NCBI RefSeq assembly: GCF_016126015.1
Contig: NZ_JAEFDB010000001.1
Span: 1 to 64,000, forward strand
Length of the DNA stretch: 64,000 bases
Origin: Capnocytophaga periodontitidis
GTDB taxonomy: Bacteria > Bacteroidota > Bacteroidia > Flavobacteriales > Flavobacteriaceae
Direction: 5' to 3'
The position numbers and the translations under genes are program-made. The notes under the pieces are model-generated. The model was not told the DNA's origin, searched no databases, and saw only the letters and a program-made list of their open reading frames with translations. Below, one piece after another: positions 34,738-43,110 of the stretch (positions within the stretch are counted from its first letter, which is position 1; the number at the start of each line of letters is the position of its first letter).

Positions 34738-35661
34738 TTATAGTTGATTACATCTGTTAAAAAAGTCGATGTTTTCCAATTCTTTTTTAATGATAGCTTC
34801 TTCTTCATCAGTGATGTTTTGAAAAGGCGTACGGTTGATACCCAAGTCTAAACCAAGCAACTTCATTATACGTTTGCCACATACGATGTTACCACGGTAT
34901 TTGGCGATTACATTTATCACATCTTGGGCATAGTTTTGCAACTCGGCTGCTTTGGCAATATTGCCTTTGTGGTATTCATCGATGATGCCTACCAACACTT
35001 TGCCTATATAACTACCAGTACCGCTGATACCGCCACGAGCTCCGCCCATTACAAGCGCATTGAGAATCGTCTCGTCTAAGCCGTAGAGCATATCGTATTT
35101 GCCATTGTTGTACAGCATACATTGGTTGTACTCATAAAGCGGTTCATAAGTATATTTGATACCTGCCAAGTTAGGGATACGACCATCGGCTGCTTTGAGG
35201 AAAGGCAACATTGGCAAATACACTCCATTGAGTACCGGAATATGATAAAAGTAGAAAGGCAAGTTAGGGGCTCCGCAAGCTATCTCTTCGCAGTATTTTA
35301 CAAGCTCTTCAACTCTACCCGCTTTGGGGAAAGGTGAAGCCATCGCGCCAATACCAAAAGCTCCAATTTCTTGGGCGTGTTGTGCCATTTTGTAGCTATC
35401 TTTGATACAAGTTGCCCCGCAGTGTACAATCACTTTGAAGCCTTGAGGAGCTACTGATACCCATTTCTCGGCTATTTTCATACGTTCTTCAACCGTCATC
35501 ATATAGCCTTCGCCTGATGAACCGTTGATAAACACTCCTATCAATCCATTTTTTTGTAAGAGTTTAGCATACTGATCGATTGGTTCTAAATTTACCTCGC
35601 CTTTTTTGTCGAAAGGGGTAAAGGGGGCTACAATGAGCCCATTGATTTTTTCAAATGTCAT
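34738..35661 (-). CDS. nanA: N-acetylneuraminate lyase
   Basis: 307 residues of the DapA/NanA class I aldolase family. GSSGE at 47-51 binds the carboxylate, Tyr139 is in FYFYHIPV and the Schiff-base lysine is Lys169 in GIKYTYEP. It splits N-acetylneuraminate into pyruvate and N-acetylmannosamine in the cytoplasm. Neighbours (MFS transporter, mutarotase, AGE epimerase) all serve sialic acid catabolism, which supports NanA over dihydrodipicolinate synthase. It is the last gene of the nan operon, 42 bases downstream of the transporter. Confidence 0.93.
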   Translation of the reverse strand: MTFEKINGLIVAPFTPFDKKGEVNLEPIDQYAKLLQKNGLIGVFINGSSGEGYMMTVEERMKIAEKWVSVAPQGFKVIVHCGATCIKDSYKMAQHAQEIGAFGIGAMASPFPKAGRVEELVKYCEEIACGAPNLPFYFYHIPVLNGVYLPMLPFLKAADGRIPNLAGIKYTYEPLYEYNQCMLYNNGKYDMLYGLDETILNALVMGGARGGISGTGSYIGKVLVGIIDEYHKGNIAKAAELQNYAQDVINVIAKYRGNIVCGKRIMKLLGLDLGINRTPFQNITDEEEAIIKKELENIDFFNRCNQL

Positions 35662-35703
35662 ATATTATAAATTTGTTAATTTGTCGATTTGCTAATTTGT
35701 TCA

Positions 35704-36936
35704 TTATTTACCACACAATTCTCTTTTTGGTTTTAGGAATATGAGCATCAGTACGATGGCTATTAGGATGATTACTGATAGTTTGCTAAAATCAGCTCCT
35801 AAATTACCTGTATCGCTTGAAGAGCCGAGCATTCGGGTAACGGCATAACCCGCCAATACGCCTCCCATATTCATAATGCCATAAGCCGTAGCACGTTGTT
35901 GCTGTGGAATGATTTGGCATAAGATAGGCATATTATTCGTATCGAACATTCCGTAACCAATACCAAAGAGCAAGGTTGCGCCTATCATTGCAGCGTAGGA
36001 GTTACCAAACCCCATCAATACCAAAGCAGGAATGGTGAGACCTAAACCAATAGTACTAGTATAGATACGCGCTTTGATGTTTGTCTGTACCCAGCGATCG
36101 GAGAGGGTTCCCCCGATGAGAACCCCTAAGAAAGACGAAATTGCAATAGAAATGGTTGCCATGGGGCCTGCGGTTGCCATCGATACGTTTAAGTTGTTTG
36201 AAAAGAGGGTAGGCAACCAGTTTTTAGTACCCCAGCCTGGGAAGCTCGATGCCATAAAGTAGAAAAGCAATATCCAAAAAGAAGCTGTGCCTAACACAAG
36301 GGTAAGTGATTGACCCATACTACTTTTAGGAACTGTAGTCACTTGCTTAGGAACAACGGGTTTTCTTTCGATGTCAAACAAAGTGAACACTAAGAATACA
36401 GCATATACAATACCTGCAATACCAAACCAGTGGAAAACGGTATGCCACGTATAGTTAGAGGCAATGGTAGCCCCGAAACCTCCCAAGGCTTGACCGGCAT
36501 AGAGCCCCGACATGTGGATACCCACCGCTAACGAACGTGTTTTTGAACTGTGGTAATCGGCGATCATTGAGAGGGCTGTCGCTAAGTATAAGGCTTCGCT
36601 CACACCCATCAGGGCACGTAGCCAGTACACTTGGTCAAAAGTGGTTGCGTAGCCCATTCCATAGGTTACAGCCGACCATACAAAGAGGCTACCTACTATC
36701 ATCCACTTGCGGTTGAGACGGTCGGCAAGGACACCTGCTACAGGGCTCATCAATCCGTAAATAAGTAAGAAGATACCCATTAGGCGACCAAAGTTATCGC
36801 CTACGGTAAGCTCCTTAATATCCATTTTCATCGACTCCTGCATCGTAGAGAGCATTTGTCGGTCTAAATAATTCAGTAGTGCTACTACCCACAGTAGGGC
36901 AACTACTATCCAAGGGTATATTTTGTTGTTTTTCAT
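35704..36936 (-). CDS. MFS transporter, probable sialic acid permease (NanT-like)
   Basis: 410 residues with about 12 membrane segments and a typical MFS start (ALLNYLDRQMLSTMQ) with the loop 2-3 motif GVLADRLNRKWMIVG. No substrate-binding residue is diagnostic, but Bacteroidota sialic acid loci carry an MFS inner-membrane permease called NanT at this position, and the lyase and epimerase flank it. It would import free N-acetylneuraminate from the periplasm. Hexuronate or other anion transport is possible on sequence alone. Confidence 0.8.
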   Translation of the reverse strand: MKNNKIYPWIVVALLWVVALLNYLDRQMLSTMQESMKMDIKELTVGDNFGRLMGIFLLIYGLMSPVAGVLADRLNRKWMIVGSLFVWSAVTYGMGYATTFDQVYWLRALMGVSEALYLATALSMIADYHSSKTRSLAVGIHMSGLYAGQALGGFGATIASNYTWHTVFHWFGIAGIVYAVFLVFTLFDIERKPVVPKQVTTVPKSSMGQSLTLVLGTASFWILLFYFMASSFPGWGTKNWLPTLFSNNLNVSMATAGPMATISIAISSFLGVLIGGTLSDRWVQTNIKARIYTSTIGLGLTIPALVLMGFGNSYAAMIGATLLFGIGYGMFDTNNMPILCQIIPQQQRATAYGIMNMGGVLAGYAVTRMLGSSSDTGNLGADFSKLSVIILIAIVLMLIFLKPKRELCGK

Positions 36937-36983
36937 AATATTCTCCCTTATCCCCTCTTAAGAAGGGAGTTTAGCAGGGCTTT

Positions 36984-38234
36984 TTAGTTAGACAAAATTT
37001 TAAGTTTATAGGTTTTAGGGCTGCGTACACCAGGTTTGAGTTCGCCTTGGATAAGATAAAACTCATCGGGAGTACCTACTAAAGTAGCACCCGCACGAGC
37101 AAAATTAGGTTTTGTATCGAGTACCGACCACTGCTTTGTATGGGTGTCGAACAAATAGCATTCTTGGTTAAACTTATAGTACGCTATAGGTTGGGTCATA
37201 TAATGCGCCATATAGTCGTAGTTTTTCTGTTTGCGCGCCTCATCGGTGAGGGTAGTATCGCGACCTATATGATAGAGGTCGGTGATAGTATTTATAAATA
37301 GAGAAGCATTCACTCCACCAAAACAAGCGATATAGCGGTTATCAATAGCTAAAGCTGTAGCTCCTGTGAGGGTAAATAGCTTTTTATCAGCCGTTTCTTC
37401 AGTAGCTACTTTCTGCCATTGCTGTTGTTGCAAGCTATAGCACCATACGGTAGTAATGAGGGCAGGTGCGTGTGTAGCATCACCACCAAAAAAGCCTCCA
37501 AACAAGTACAAATGAGTATCGTTCTCGTGTGTTACCGCTGCTACTACGGGTTGTACGCTGGCAGTCTCTGGGAAGTCAGCTAAGCGATGCCACTCTTTAT
37601 CAGTGGCGGTATCGATATAGTAAACTTTATTAGAAGGTTTGCCAGAAGCGTTACCCCCTGCCACAAATACTTTGCTACCTATACTTGTACCAGCAAAGTT
37701 ATCAAGCGGTTCGGGCAAGGCAGGGAAATCAGTAAGGTTGAGCCCTTTTTCTTTAGTATATTGTACTTTATGGCAGGTAGCTAACGAATGAGTAGCCGTT
37801 TGTCCACCTATCCATAGATAGCCATCAGGAATAGCTACTGAAACCCCATAAGCAGCAGCTTCGGGGAGTTTACCTATAGTTTGCCATTGGTTCTGTGTTT
37901 TATTGAAAAGAAGAATTTCGTCATAAAACACTTTTTTACCTCCTTCAAAACCGAGTTTATCGGGGAAGTTGCACCCTCCTGCTACTAATAGATTATCATC
38001 TATAAGAGCAGCATAAGCGGCAGAGACGCCTTTTTGAAGGTCGCCTTCTAAGCCTTGAGTGGTAAGTGCTGTGATATTCATTTTCATAGATTGTTCTTTT
38101 TGGGTTTCTGTACAAGCCGTCAATATTATTAGAGATAAAACGAATAGTACAGACTTTGTCAAAGACCGTAGCACGGCAGGCATTAAAGACTTTGACAAAG
38201 TTTTGTATATTATATGTTCTTTATCATTATTCAT
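36984..38234 (-). CDS. Kelch-type N-acetylneuraminate epimerase (NanM-like), lipoprotein
   Basis: The frame gives 416 residues from ATG 38234, which overlaps the upstream stop (TAATG). Kelch repeats with GG turns (LLVAGGCNF, YLWIGGQTA, KVFVAGGNASG, LYLFGGFFGG, ACFGGVNAS) form a six-bladed propeller of the mutarotase family, converting alpha- to beta-N-acetylneuraminate. A lipobox LTACTE precedes the mature part. Codons 14-30 or so lie inside a 49-bp palindromic repeat (38153-38201), which also offers an internal ATG at 38183 giving a better signal peptide (MPAVLRSLTKSVLFVLSLII). The start is therefore uncertain: 38234 or 38183. Confidence 0.85.
   Translation of the reverse strand: MNNDKEHIIYKTLSKSLMPAVLRSLTKSVLFVLSLIILTACTETQKEQSMKMNITALTTQGLEGDLQKGVSAAYAALIDDNLLVAGGCNFPDKLGFEGGKKVFYDEILLFNKTQNQWQTIGKLPEAAAYGVSVAIPDGYLWIGGQTATHSLATCHKVQYTKEKGLNLTDFPALPEPLDNFAGTSIGSKVFVAGGNASGKPSNKVYYIDTATDKEWHRLADFPETASVQPVVAAVTHENDTHLYLFGGFFGGDATHAPALITTVWCYSLQQQQWQKVATEETADKKLFTLTGATALAIDNRYIACFGGVNASLFINTITDLYHIGRDTTLTDEARKQKNYDYMAHYMTQPIAYYKFNQECYLFDTHTKQWSVLDTKPNFARAGATLVGTPDEFYLIQGELKPGVRSPKTYKLKILSN
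38153..38201. repeat. 49-bp palindromic repeat, copy B, inside the NanM-like gene
   Basis: Perfect 12-bp arms ACTTTGTCAAAG (38153-38164) and CTTTGACAAAGT (38190-38201) with inner stem CCGT-AGC-ACGG. It lies within the first codons of the 36984-38234 frame and is read through without a stop. Confidence 0.9.
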
Positions 38235-39403
38235 TAACCATTGATCATTTCAATTGTTTTCCATACTTGATATAAGCCACGGGGTACGTGGAAACAGCCT
38301 TTCCATTTACCGCCTTTTAGGTCGAGAAGTACCTCGCCTTGGCGGTTGAGGTAGCCCCACCATTCAGGATATTTAGGGTCTTTGAAATGCTCCCAAGTGT
38401 AATTGTGCACTTTTTCAAACCACGCTAAACACTCTTTATTACCTGTAAGTTGGTATCCTTTTATGAGAGAGATGAGCGTTTCGATATGCACCCACCACAA
38501 TTTTTGATCCCATTCTAATTGTTGAGGTGGGCAACCTTTTCTGTCCATAAAGTAGTAAATACCACCATACTGTTTATCCCAACCATAGTTGAGCATTGTT
38601 AGGGTAGTTTGCACCGCTTTTTCTATCAGTTCGGGGCGGTTGAGGCGTTTGCCTAAGTCCATTATAAACCACATTGCCTCGATAGCGTGACCGGGGGTAA
38701 GCTGACGACCTTCAAAAGTATCAGATAGTGAACCATCAGCATTTACATTTTCTACTACTATACCGCCCAATTCAGGTCGTAAAAACACTTCCATCACTTC
38801 GTGGATACAAGCTTCCATTGCCTCCTCAATAAAAGAAGGCTCTAAGAGCGGTTCTATTTCGAGGGCTAAATTACACAAAATCATCGGGAGGGCAAAGTTT
38901 TTAAGAGAGCGCGTACCGGGGTGTGCTTTGCTCCATTTGCCTTTAGGATTGTCTTTTTTGGAGAGGATAATGTCAAAGGTTTTCTTGGCAATATCGGCGT
39001 ATTCCTGATTGCCTGTAGCGATACTCAGCTGACCAAAAGCCATTGTGGCAAAGGTATAGGAGAAGATGTTATAAGGTTCTACTAAAGGATTCCCTTGTTG
39101 GTCTAAAGAGAAGTACCAATTGAGGTGCCCGTCGTGACCATATTTTTTAAGGAACTCAGCCCCTTGTATCGCGGTGTCTAACCATTCTTGGCGTTTTTCA
39201 ACGCGATTATAGAGCATACTGAAGAGCCATACCTCACGGGCTTGTAGCCAAATAAATTTATCAGTATCGAATACATTTCCTTGGCGGTCGAGGCAGGTGA
39301 AGTAGCCTCCGTACTGTTTATCTTGCGATTTTTCTAACCAAAACGGAATGACGTTTTGCAAGAGTTCATCGCGGTATTGTTTTTCTAATTGTTTAAAATC
39401 CAT
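38234..39403 (-). CDS. AGE-family N-acylglucosamine 2-epimerase
   Basis: 389 residues of the (alpha/alpha)6-barrel AGE/RenBP family. Catalytic histidines lie in LTPGHAIEAMWF and KLWWVHIETL. The enzyme interconverts N-acetylmannosamine and N-acetylglucosamine without phosphorylation, the step after the lyase; in Bacteroides fragilis this type of enzyme (NanE) feeds the RokA kinase. No kinase is found in this window. It is first in the operon epimerase-mutarotase-MFS-lyase, with a promoter at 39481-39512, and is coupled to the next gene by a TAATG overlap. Confidence 0.9.
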   Translation of the reverse strand: MDFKQLEKQYRDELLQNVIPFWLEKSQDKQYGGYFTCLDRQGNVFDTDKFIWLQAREVWLFSMLYNRVEKRQEWLDTAIQGAEFLKKYGHDGHLNWYFSLDQQGNPLVEPYNIFSYTFATMAFGQLSIATGNQEYADIAKKTFDIILSKKDNPKGKWSKAHPGTRSLKNFALPMILCNLALEIEPLLEPSFIEEAMEACIHEVMEVFLRPELGGIVVENVNADGSLSDTFEGRQLTPGHAIEAMWFIMDLGKRLNRPELIEKAVQTTLTMLNYGWDKQYGGIYYFMDRKGCPPQQLEWDQKLWWVHIETLISLIKGYQLTGNKECLAWFEKVHNYTWEHFKDPKYPEWWGYLNRQGEVLLDLKGGKWKGCFHVPRGLYQVWKTIEMING

Positions 39404-39480
39404 TGGTTTAATTTTGATTTATTCTTTTAAATATTGATGTTTTTATATTCAATTTTAAATTCGTTTCTAAAAATATCCTG

Positions 39481-39512
39481 CAAAAGTACGGTAACTATTT
39501 TAAAAATACAAA
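39481..39512 (-). promoter_or_regulatory. Promoter of the nan catabolic operon
   Basis: Minus-strand TTTG (39509-39512) and TACTTTTG (39481-39488) spaced by 20 bases, 78 bases ahead of the epimerase start. This separates the catabolic genes from the SusC/SusD part upstream. Confidence 0.75.
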
Positions 39513-39540
39513 TTATTTATTAAATATTTTTAATTAGGTA

Positions 39541-39731
39541 TCAGGGGTCAGGTGTCAGGGGTTAGGGGATAGCTCCCGACTCACTTACTCGGCAATTGCC
39601 GTGCACATACCCAGCTGTGAGCACTCGCTGGCTTCCCCGAAGGGGGACAAGCTGCAAAAGTGTGAACTATATGGGCAATATGAGAATTAGGAGGTTCATT
39701 TGCTAATTTGCTAATTTTCAAATTTGCTAAT
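39541..39731. repeat. Cluster of intergenic repeats between propeller and epimerase genes
   Basis: The gap 39404-39733 holds, besides the promoter, short TCAGGGGT-type direct repeats (39541-39567), a GC-rich hairpin element (39601-39662) that shares GCACATACCCAGCTGTGAGC and the CCCCGAAGGGGGACAA hairpin with 48305-48366, and three TTTGCTAAT units (39699-39731). No gene is seen. Confidence 0.75.
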
Positions 39732-39733
39732 TC

Positions 39734-41422
39734 TTACGGTTCATCAATACCTGAGGGATTTAAACCTTTGCCACCGCCAGCGGTATAACCTCGACTTTCA
39801 CCTGTTTCCCAAGGAGATACCCAGAAAGCGTAAAGTTCACCATTGGTAAGGTAGAATTTAAAACGTACGGGCTTGCTTTTGAGCGCTGTGAGGGTAGCGT
39901 TGTTTTTCCATTGTACTCGTGCTTTGGTACTATCACTTTTTTGCAATACTATACAATCCTTTTTAGTGAAACCTGCAATAGGAGTCCCATTTTCGTCTAA
40001 CACTTCTACTAATAGTTTGCCTTTCTTAACCGCTGCATTTACAAAGAGGTATTCACCATCAAAACTTACTTTTTCGGTAGTAGCAAAAGCCTCTTTCTTA
40101 TCAGCTTTGAGCGATACAAAGCCATCACGGCGCAAGGTAGCTAAACCGGTACTCATACCAGCATCCCACCAAATACCATTCTTAGAACGACCACTACTAT
40201 AGAAATAAAGAGAATCACCTACAATAATAGGCACCCCATTCACCGACTGCATATTGCCGTAATTCCAAGCCCCTTCGGTAGGATTCACTGCCATAAACGA
40301 CTGGTGAGTAGGGCGAGCAAAGTGAAAACCATCACGACTGTAGCCTAATTGTACCTCGTTGCGTTTGGGCATCATCGCTTTTTTGCAAATGCCATTTTCA
40401 GGCCCTTGCCACTGACTGTAAAAGCCCAATATGATACTCTCATAGGCAATGGCATCAAAATTATAAATACCAGGGTCTACTTCGGGGTAATCGGGGTGGC
40501 GTTTTTCTTTATCATCAGGGGTGAACCAAAATACTTGGTATTTCTCGTGTAGCTGTCGGCTCATCATATGAGCAAGACTTACAGCATCTTCTACATTGGC
40601 GTGCTCTAAATAAGAGCGCGAACGGTTAGATACCTTAGGCACCGAATAGCGCATACTGATAGCCCAACGATGAGTAAAAGGATTGTAGAATGCGGAACAA
40701 CGGTCGGTAATGCTACCTGAGTGAGCTACGCCTTTATCAGTCCAGTGAATACCATCGGAGGAATATTTCAATACAATTTGGTATTGAGCATAGTCGCTTT
40801 TGTACTCTATGTTATTCATCACTTTGTACTCTACATTGAAGAACTTAAAGCGTTTAGCGGGGTCTTTTTCCTGTTTGTCAAGCCATACCGTAGCCGCATC
40901 GCGATTGTTTACATCTACGTAGTTAGTGCCAGACACTATATCTAATGAGGGTTTCGTCCAATGCTTGCCATCAAGTGATTCGGCATAGCAAGTAGCTAAT
41001 CCGTGTTTGGCATCATTTGCTTGTGAAGCTCCTGCTAAGTACCACATTTTAAACTTGTTGTCGTGTTCATCATACCACACTCCATCGCTAAAAGGAGCTG
41101 CGTAAGGATAACCTTCCTTAGTGTTTTCCCAAGGCTTATCAGCTTTGAGTACTGGATTTTGAGCATAAAAGTTAGGTGTGTGATAGACTTTTTGCAAGTG
41201 ATTTTCACTGAGCAAAAAATCGTCTACAAATAGCTGTCTGCCCGTATTGATAGGAATGACAGCAGGTTTGTGCTGCAAATAAGGTACGGGCATTTCTTTT
41301 CTCTCAGTAGGCTCTTCATAACGGGGAGGCCACTGTGAAGGTAGCGTTATACCGTTATGAAGTACCTGACCGAAAGACTTTATACATAAAGTAATTGAAA
41401 GTAAAAATATTATTTTTTTCAT
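39734..41422 (-). CDS. Secreted beta-propeller glycosidase-like protein, copy 2
   Basis: 562 residues with a signal peptide (MKKIIFLLSITLCIKSFGQ). The body resembles the five-bladed propeller of clan GH32/GH43-like proteins seen in Bacteroidota and Planctomycetes: DGVWYDEHDNKFKMWYLAG, YAESLDGKHWTKPSL, IVLKYSSDGIHWT, VQLGYSRDGFHFARP and VNGVPIIVGDSLYFYSSG. Acidic residues suitable for catalysis are present but I cannot assign them. The C-terminal 140 residues form a separate beta domain. It lies 10 bases after its paralogue in a sialic acid locus, so it may handle a sialylated or O-acetylated glycan; it lacks sialidase Asp boxes of the usual S-x-D-x-G-x-x-W spacing in a convincing series. Confidence 0.7.
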   Translation of the reverse strand: MKKIIFLLSITLCIKSFGQVLHNGITLPSQWPPRYEEPTERKEMPVPYLQHKPAVIPINTGRQLFVDDFLLSENHLQKVYHTPNFYAQNPVLKADKPWENTKEGYPYAAPFSDGVWYDEHDNKFKMWYLAGASQANDAKHGLATCYAESLDGKHWTKPSLDIVSGTNYVDVNNRDAATVWLDKQEKDPAKRFKFFNVEYKVMNNIEYKSDYAQYQIVLKYSSDGIHWTDKGVAHSGSITDRCSAFYNPFTHRWAISMRYSVPKVSNRSRSYLEHANVEDAVSLAHMMSRQLHEKYQVFWFTPDDKEKRHPDYPEVDPGIYNFDAIAYESIILGFYSQWQGPENGICKKAMMPKRNEVQLGYSRDGFHFARPTHQSFMAVNPTEGAWNYGNMQSVNGVPIIVGDSLYFYSSGRSKNGIWWDAGMSTGLATLRRDGFVSLKADKKEAFATTEKVSFDGEYLFVNAAVKKGKLLVEVLDENGTPIAGFTKKDCIVLQKSDSTKARVQWKNNATLTALKSKPVRFKFYLTNGELYAFWVSPWETGESRGYTAGGGKGLNPSGIDEP

Positions 41423-41432
41423 TTGCTAATTC

Positions 41433-43094
41433 TTACGGTTTATCAATACCTGAGGGGTTTAAGCCCTTGCCACCGCCGGCGGTGTAACCTCGACTTTCAC
41501 CTGTTTCCCAAGGAGATACCCAGAAAGCGTAGAGTTCACCATTGGTAAGGTAGAATTTAAAACGTACGGGCTTGCCTTTGAGTGCTGTGAGGGTCGGGTT
41601 GTTTTTCCATTGTACGCGTGCTTTGGTACTATCACTTTTTTGTAATACTACACAATCCTTTTTAGTGAAACCTGCAATAGGAGAGCCGTTTTCGTCTAAC
41701 ACTTCTACTAATAGTTTGCCTTTCTTAACTGCTGCATTTACAAAAAGGTATTCACCGTCAAAAGACACTTTTTCGGTAGTGGCAAAAGCCTCTTTTTTAT
41801 CAGCTTTGAGCGATACAAAGCCGTCACGGCGCAAGGTTGCCAAGCCTGTAGAGGTATGGCTATCCCAGAACACCTCACTGAGTCTGCGACCGCTGGCATA
41901 GAAGTAAAGCGAATCACCTACAATAATAGGCACCCCATTTACTGATTGCATATTACCCCAGTTCCACGCTCCTTTAGTTTCATTTACGTTCATAAAGGGT
42001 TGGTGAGTAGGTCGTGCAAAGTGAAAACCATCACGGCTATAGCCTAATGAGATCACATTGCGTTTTTGTATTTTATCTTGCTCACATACTTTGTTTTCAG
42101 GTCCTGCCCACGCGCTATAGAAACCAAGGATGATGCTCTCGTAAGCAATTGCATCAAAATTATAGATACCAGGTTCTACTTCGGGATATTTTTCATGGCG
42201 CAACTCTTTATCGTCGGGAGTGAACCAAAAATGTACGTGCTTGTCGCGATCGTCTTTGCGTATACGGTGAGTTACCGATACCAGTTCTTCAGGGTCAGAG
42301 TGCTCTACATAAGCACGCGAGCGGCTTGACACTGGGGTACCGTAGCGCATACTAATGACCCATTTTTTAGTAAAAGGATTATAAAAAGCTGATGAACGGT
42401 CGTATATATCACCCGATTGCGCTACCCCTTTACTCCAATGAATCCCATCGGGAGAGTACTTGAGTACTATTTGCCAACGGCGGTCGGACGGACGACGTTC
42501 TACATTGAAAAGTTTCCAGCGTTTGGCAGGGTCTTTTTCATTGCGGTCGAGCCAAACTGTAGCAGCATCACGGTTAGAGGTTTCTACAATATTAGTATCG
42601 CTATACACCCCAGCAGCAGGTTTCACCCAGTGCTTACCATCGGTTGATTCGGCATAACCGGTGTAGAAAGTTTGAGGGTCTTGCTTGTGGAGCGATCCAG
42701 CCCCAGTAAGGTACCACATTTTATATTTGCCATCACGCTCGTCATACCATACCCCATCGCTGAAAGGAGAGGCATAAACGGCTCCTTGGGTAGTTTTCTC
42801 CCATTCTTTATCAGGTTCCAATACAGGATTACCCGCATAGTAAGTAGGGGTATGATAAACCTTTTGCAAATGGTTCTCACTGAGCAAAAAGTCATCTACA
42901 AATAGCTGTCTGCCCGTATTGATAGGAATGACAGCAGGTTTATGCTGCAAATAAGGTACGGGCATTTCTTTTCTCTCAGTAGGCTCTTCATAACGGGGAG
43001 GCCACTCATCAGGTAGCTGAATGCCGTTATGAAGTACCTGACCGAAAGACTTTATACATAAAGTAATTGAAAGTAAAAATATTATTTTTTTCAT
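41433..43094 (-). CDS. Secreted beta-propeller glycosidase-like protein, copy 1
   Basis: 553 residues, a paralogue of the following gene. The first 85 residues (except residues 26-29) and the last 140 are almost identical between the two, at the DNA level too, while the middle 330 differ widely, for instance the 130-190 region. Shared motifs are DGVWYDERDGKYKMWYLTG, YAESTDGKHWVKP and LGYSRDGFHFARPTHQPFM. A signal peptide is present. It starts 16 bases after the SusD gene, so it is co-expressed with the uptake system. Substrate unknown; a glycoside hydrolase acting on sialylated host glycans is inferred from position. Confidence 0.7.
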   Translation of the reverse strand: MKKIIFLLSITLCIKSFGQVLHNGIQLPDEWPPRYEEPTERKEMPVPYLQHKPAVIPINTGRQLFVDDFLLSENHLQKVYHTPTYYAGNPVLEPDKEWEKTTQGAVYASPFSDGVWYDERDGKYKMWYLTGAGSLHKQDPQTFYTGYAESTDGKHWVKPAAGVYSDTNIVETSNRDAATVWLDRNEKDPAKRWKLFNVERRPSDRRWQIVLKYSPDGIHWSKGVAQSGDIYDRSSAFYNPFTKKWVISMRYGTPVSSRSRAYVEHSDPEELVSVTHRIRKDDRDKHVHFWFTPDDKELRHEKYPEVEPGIYNFDAIAYESIILGFYSAWAGPENKVCEQDKIQKRNVISLGYSRDGFHFARPTHQPFMNVNETKGAWNWGNMQSVNGVPIIVGDSLYFYASGRRLSEVFWDSHTSTGLATLRRDGFVSLKADKKEAFATTEKVSFDGEYLFVNAAVKKGKLLVEVLDENGSPIAGFTKKDCVVLQKSDSTKARVQWKNNPTLTALKGKPVRFKFYLTNGELYAFWVSPWETGESRGYTAGGGKGLNPSGIDKP

Positions 43095-43110
43095 TATATT
43101 AATTTGCTAA

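Noticed and set aside
39699-39731. CRISPR-like array from TTTGCTAAT units
   Set aside because: Units are 9 bases, irregularly spaced and without spacers or cas genes.
39734-43094. Sialidases
   Set aside because: No convincing series of Asp boxes or FRIP motif; the DGxHW repeats fit a GH32/43-type propeller better.
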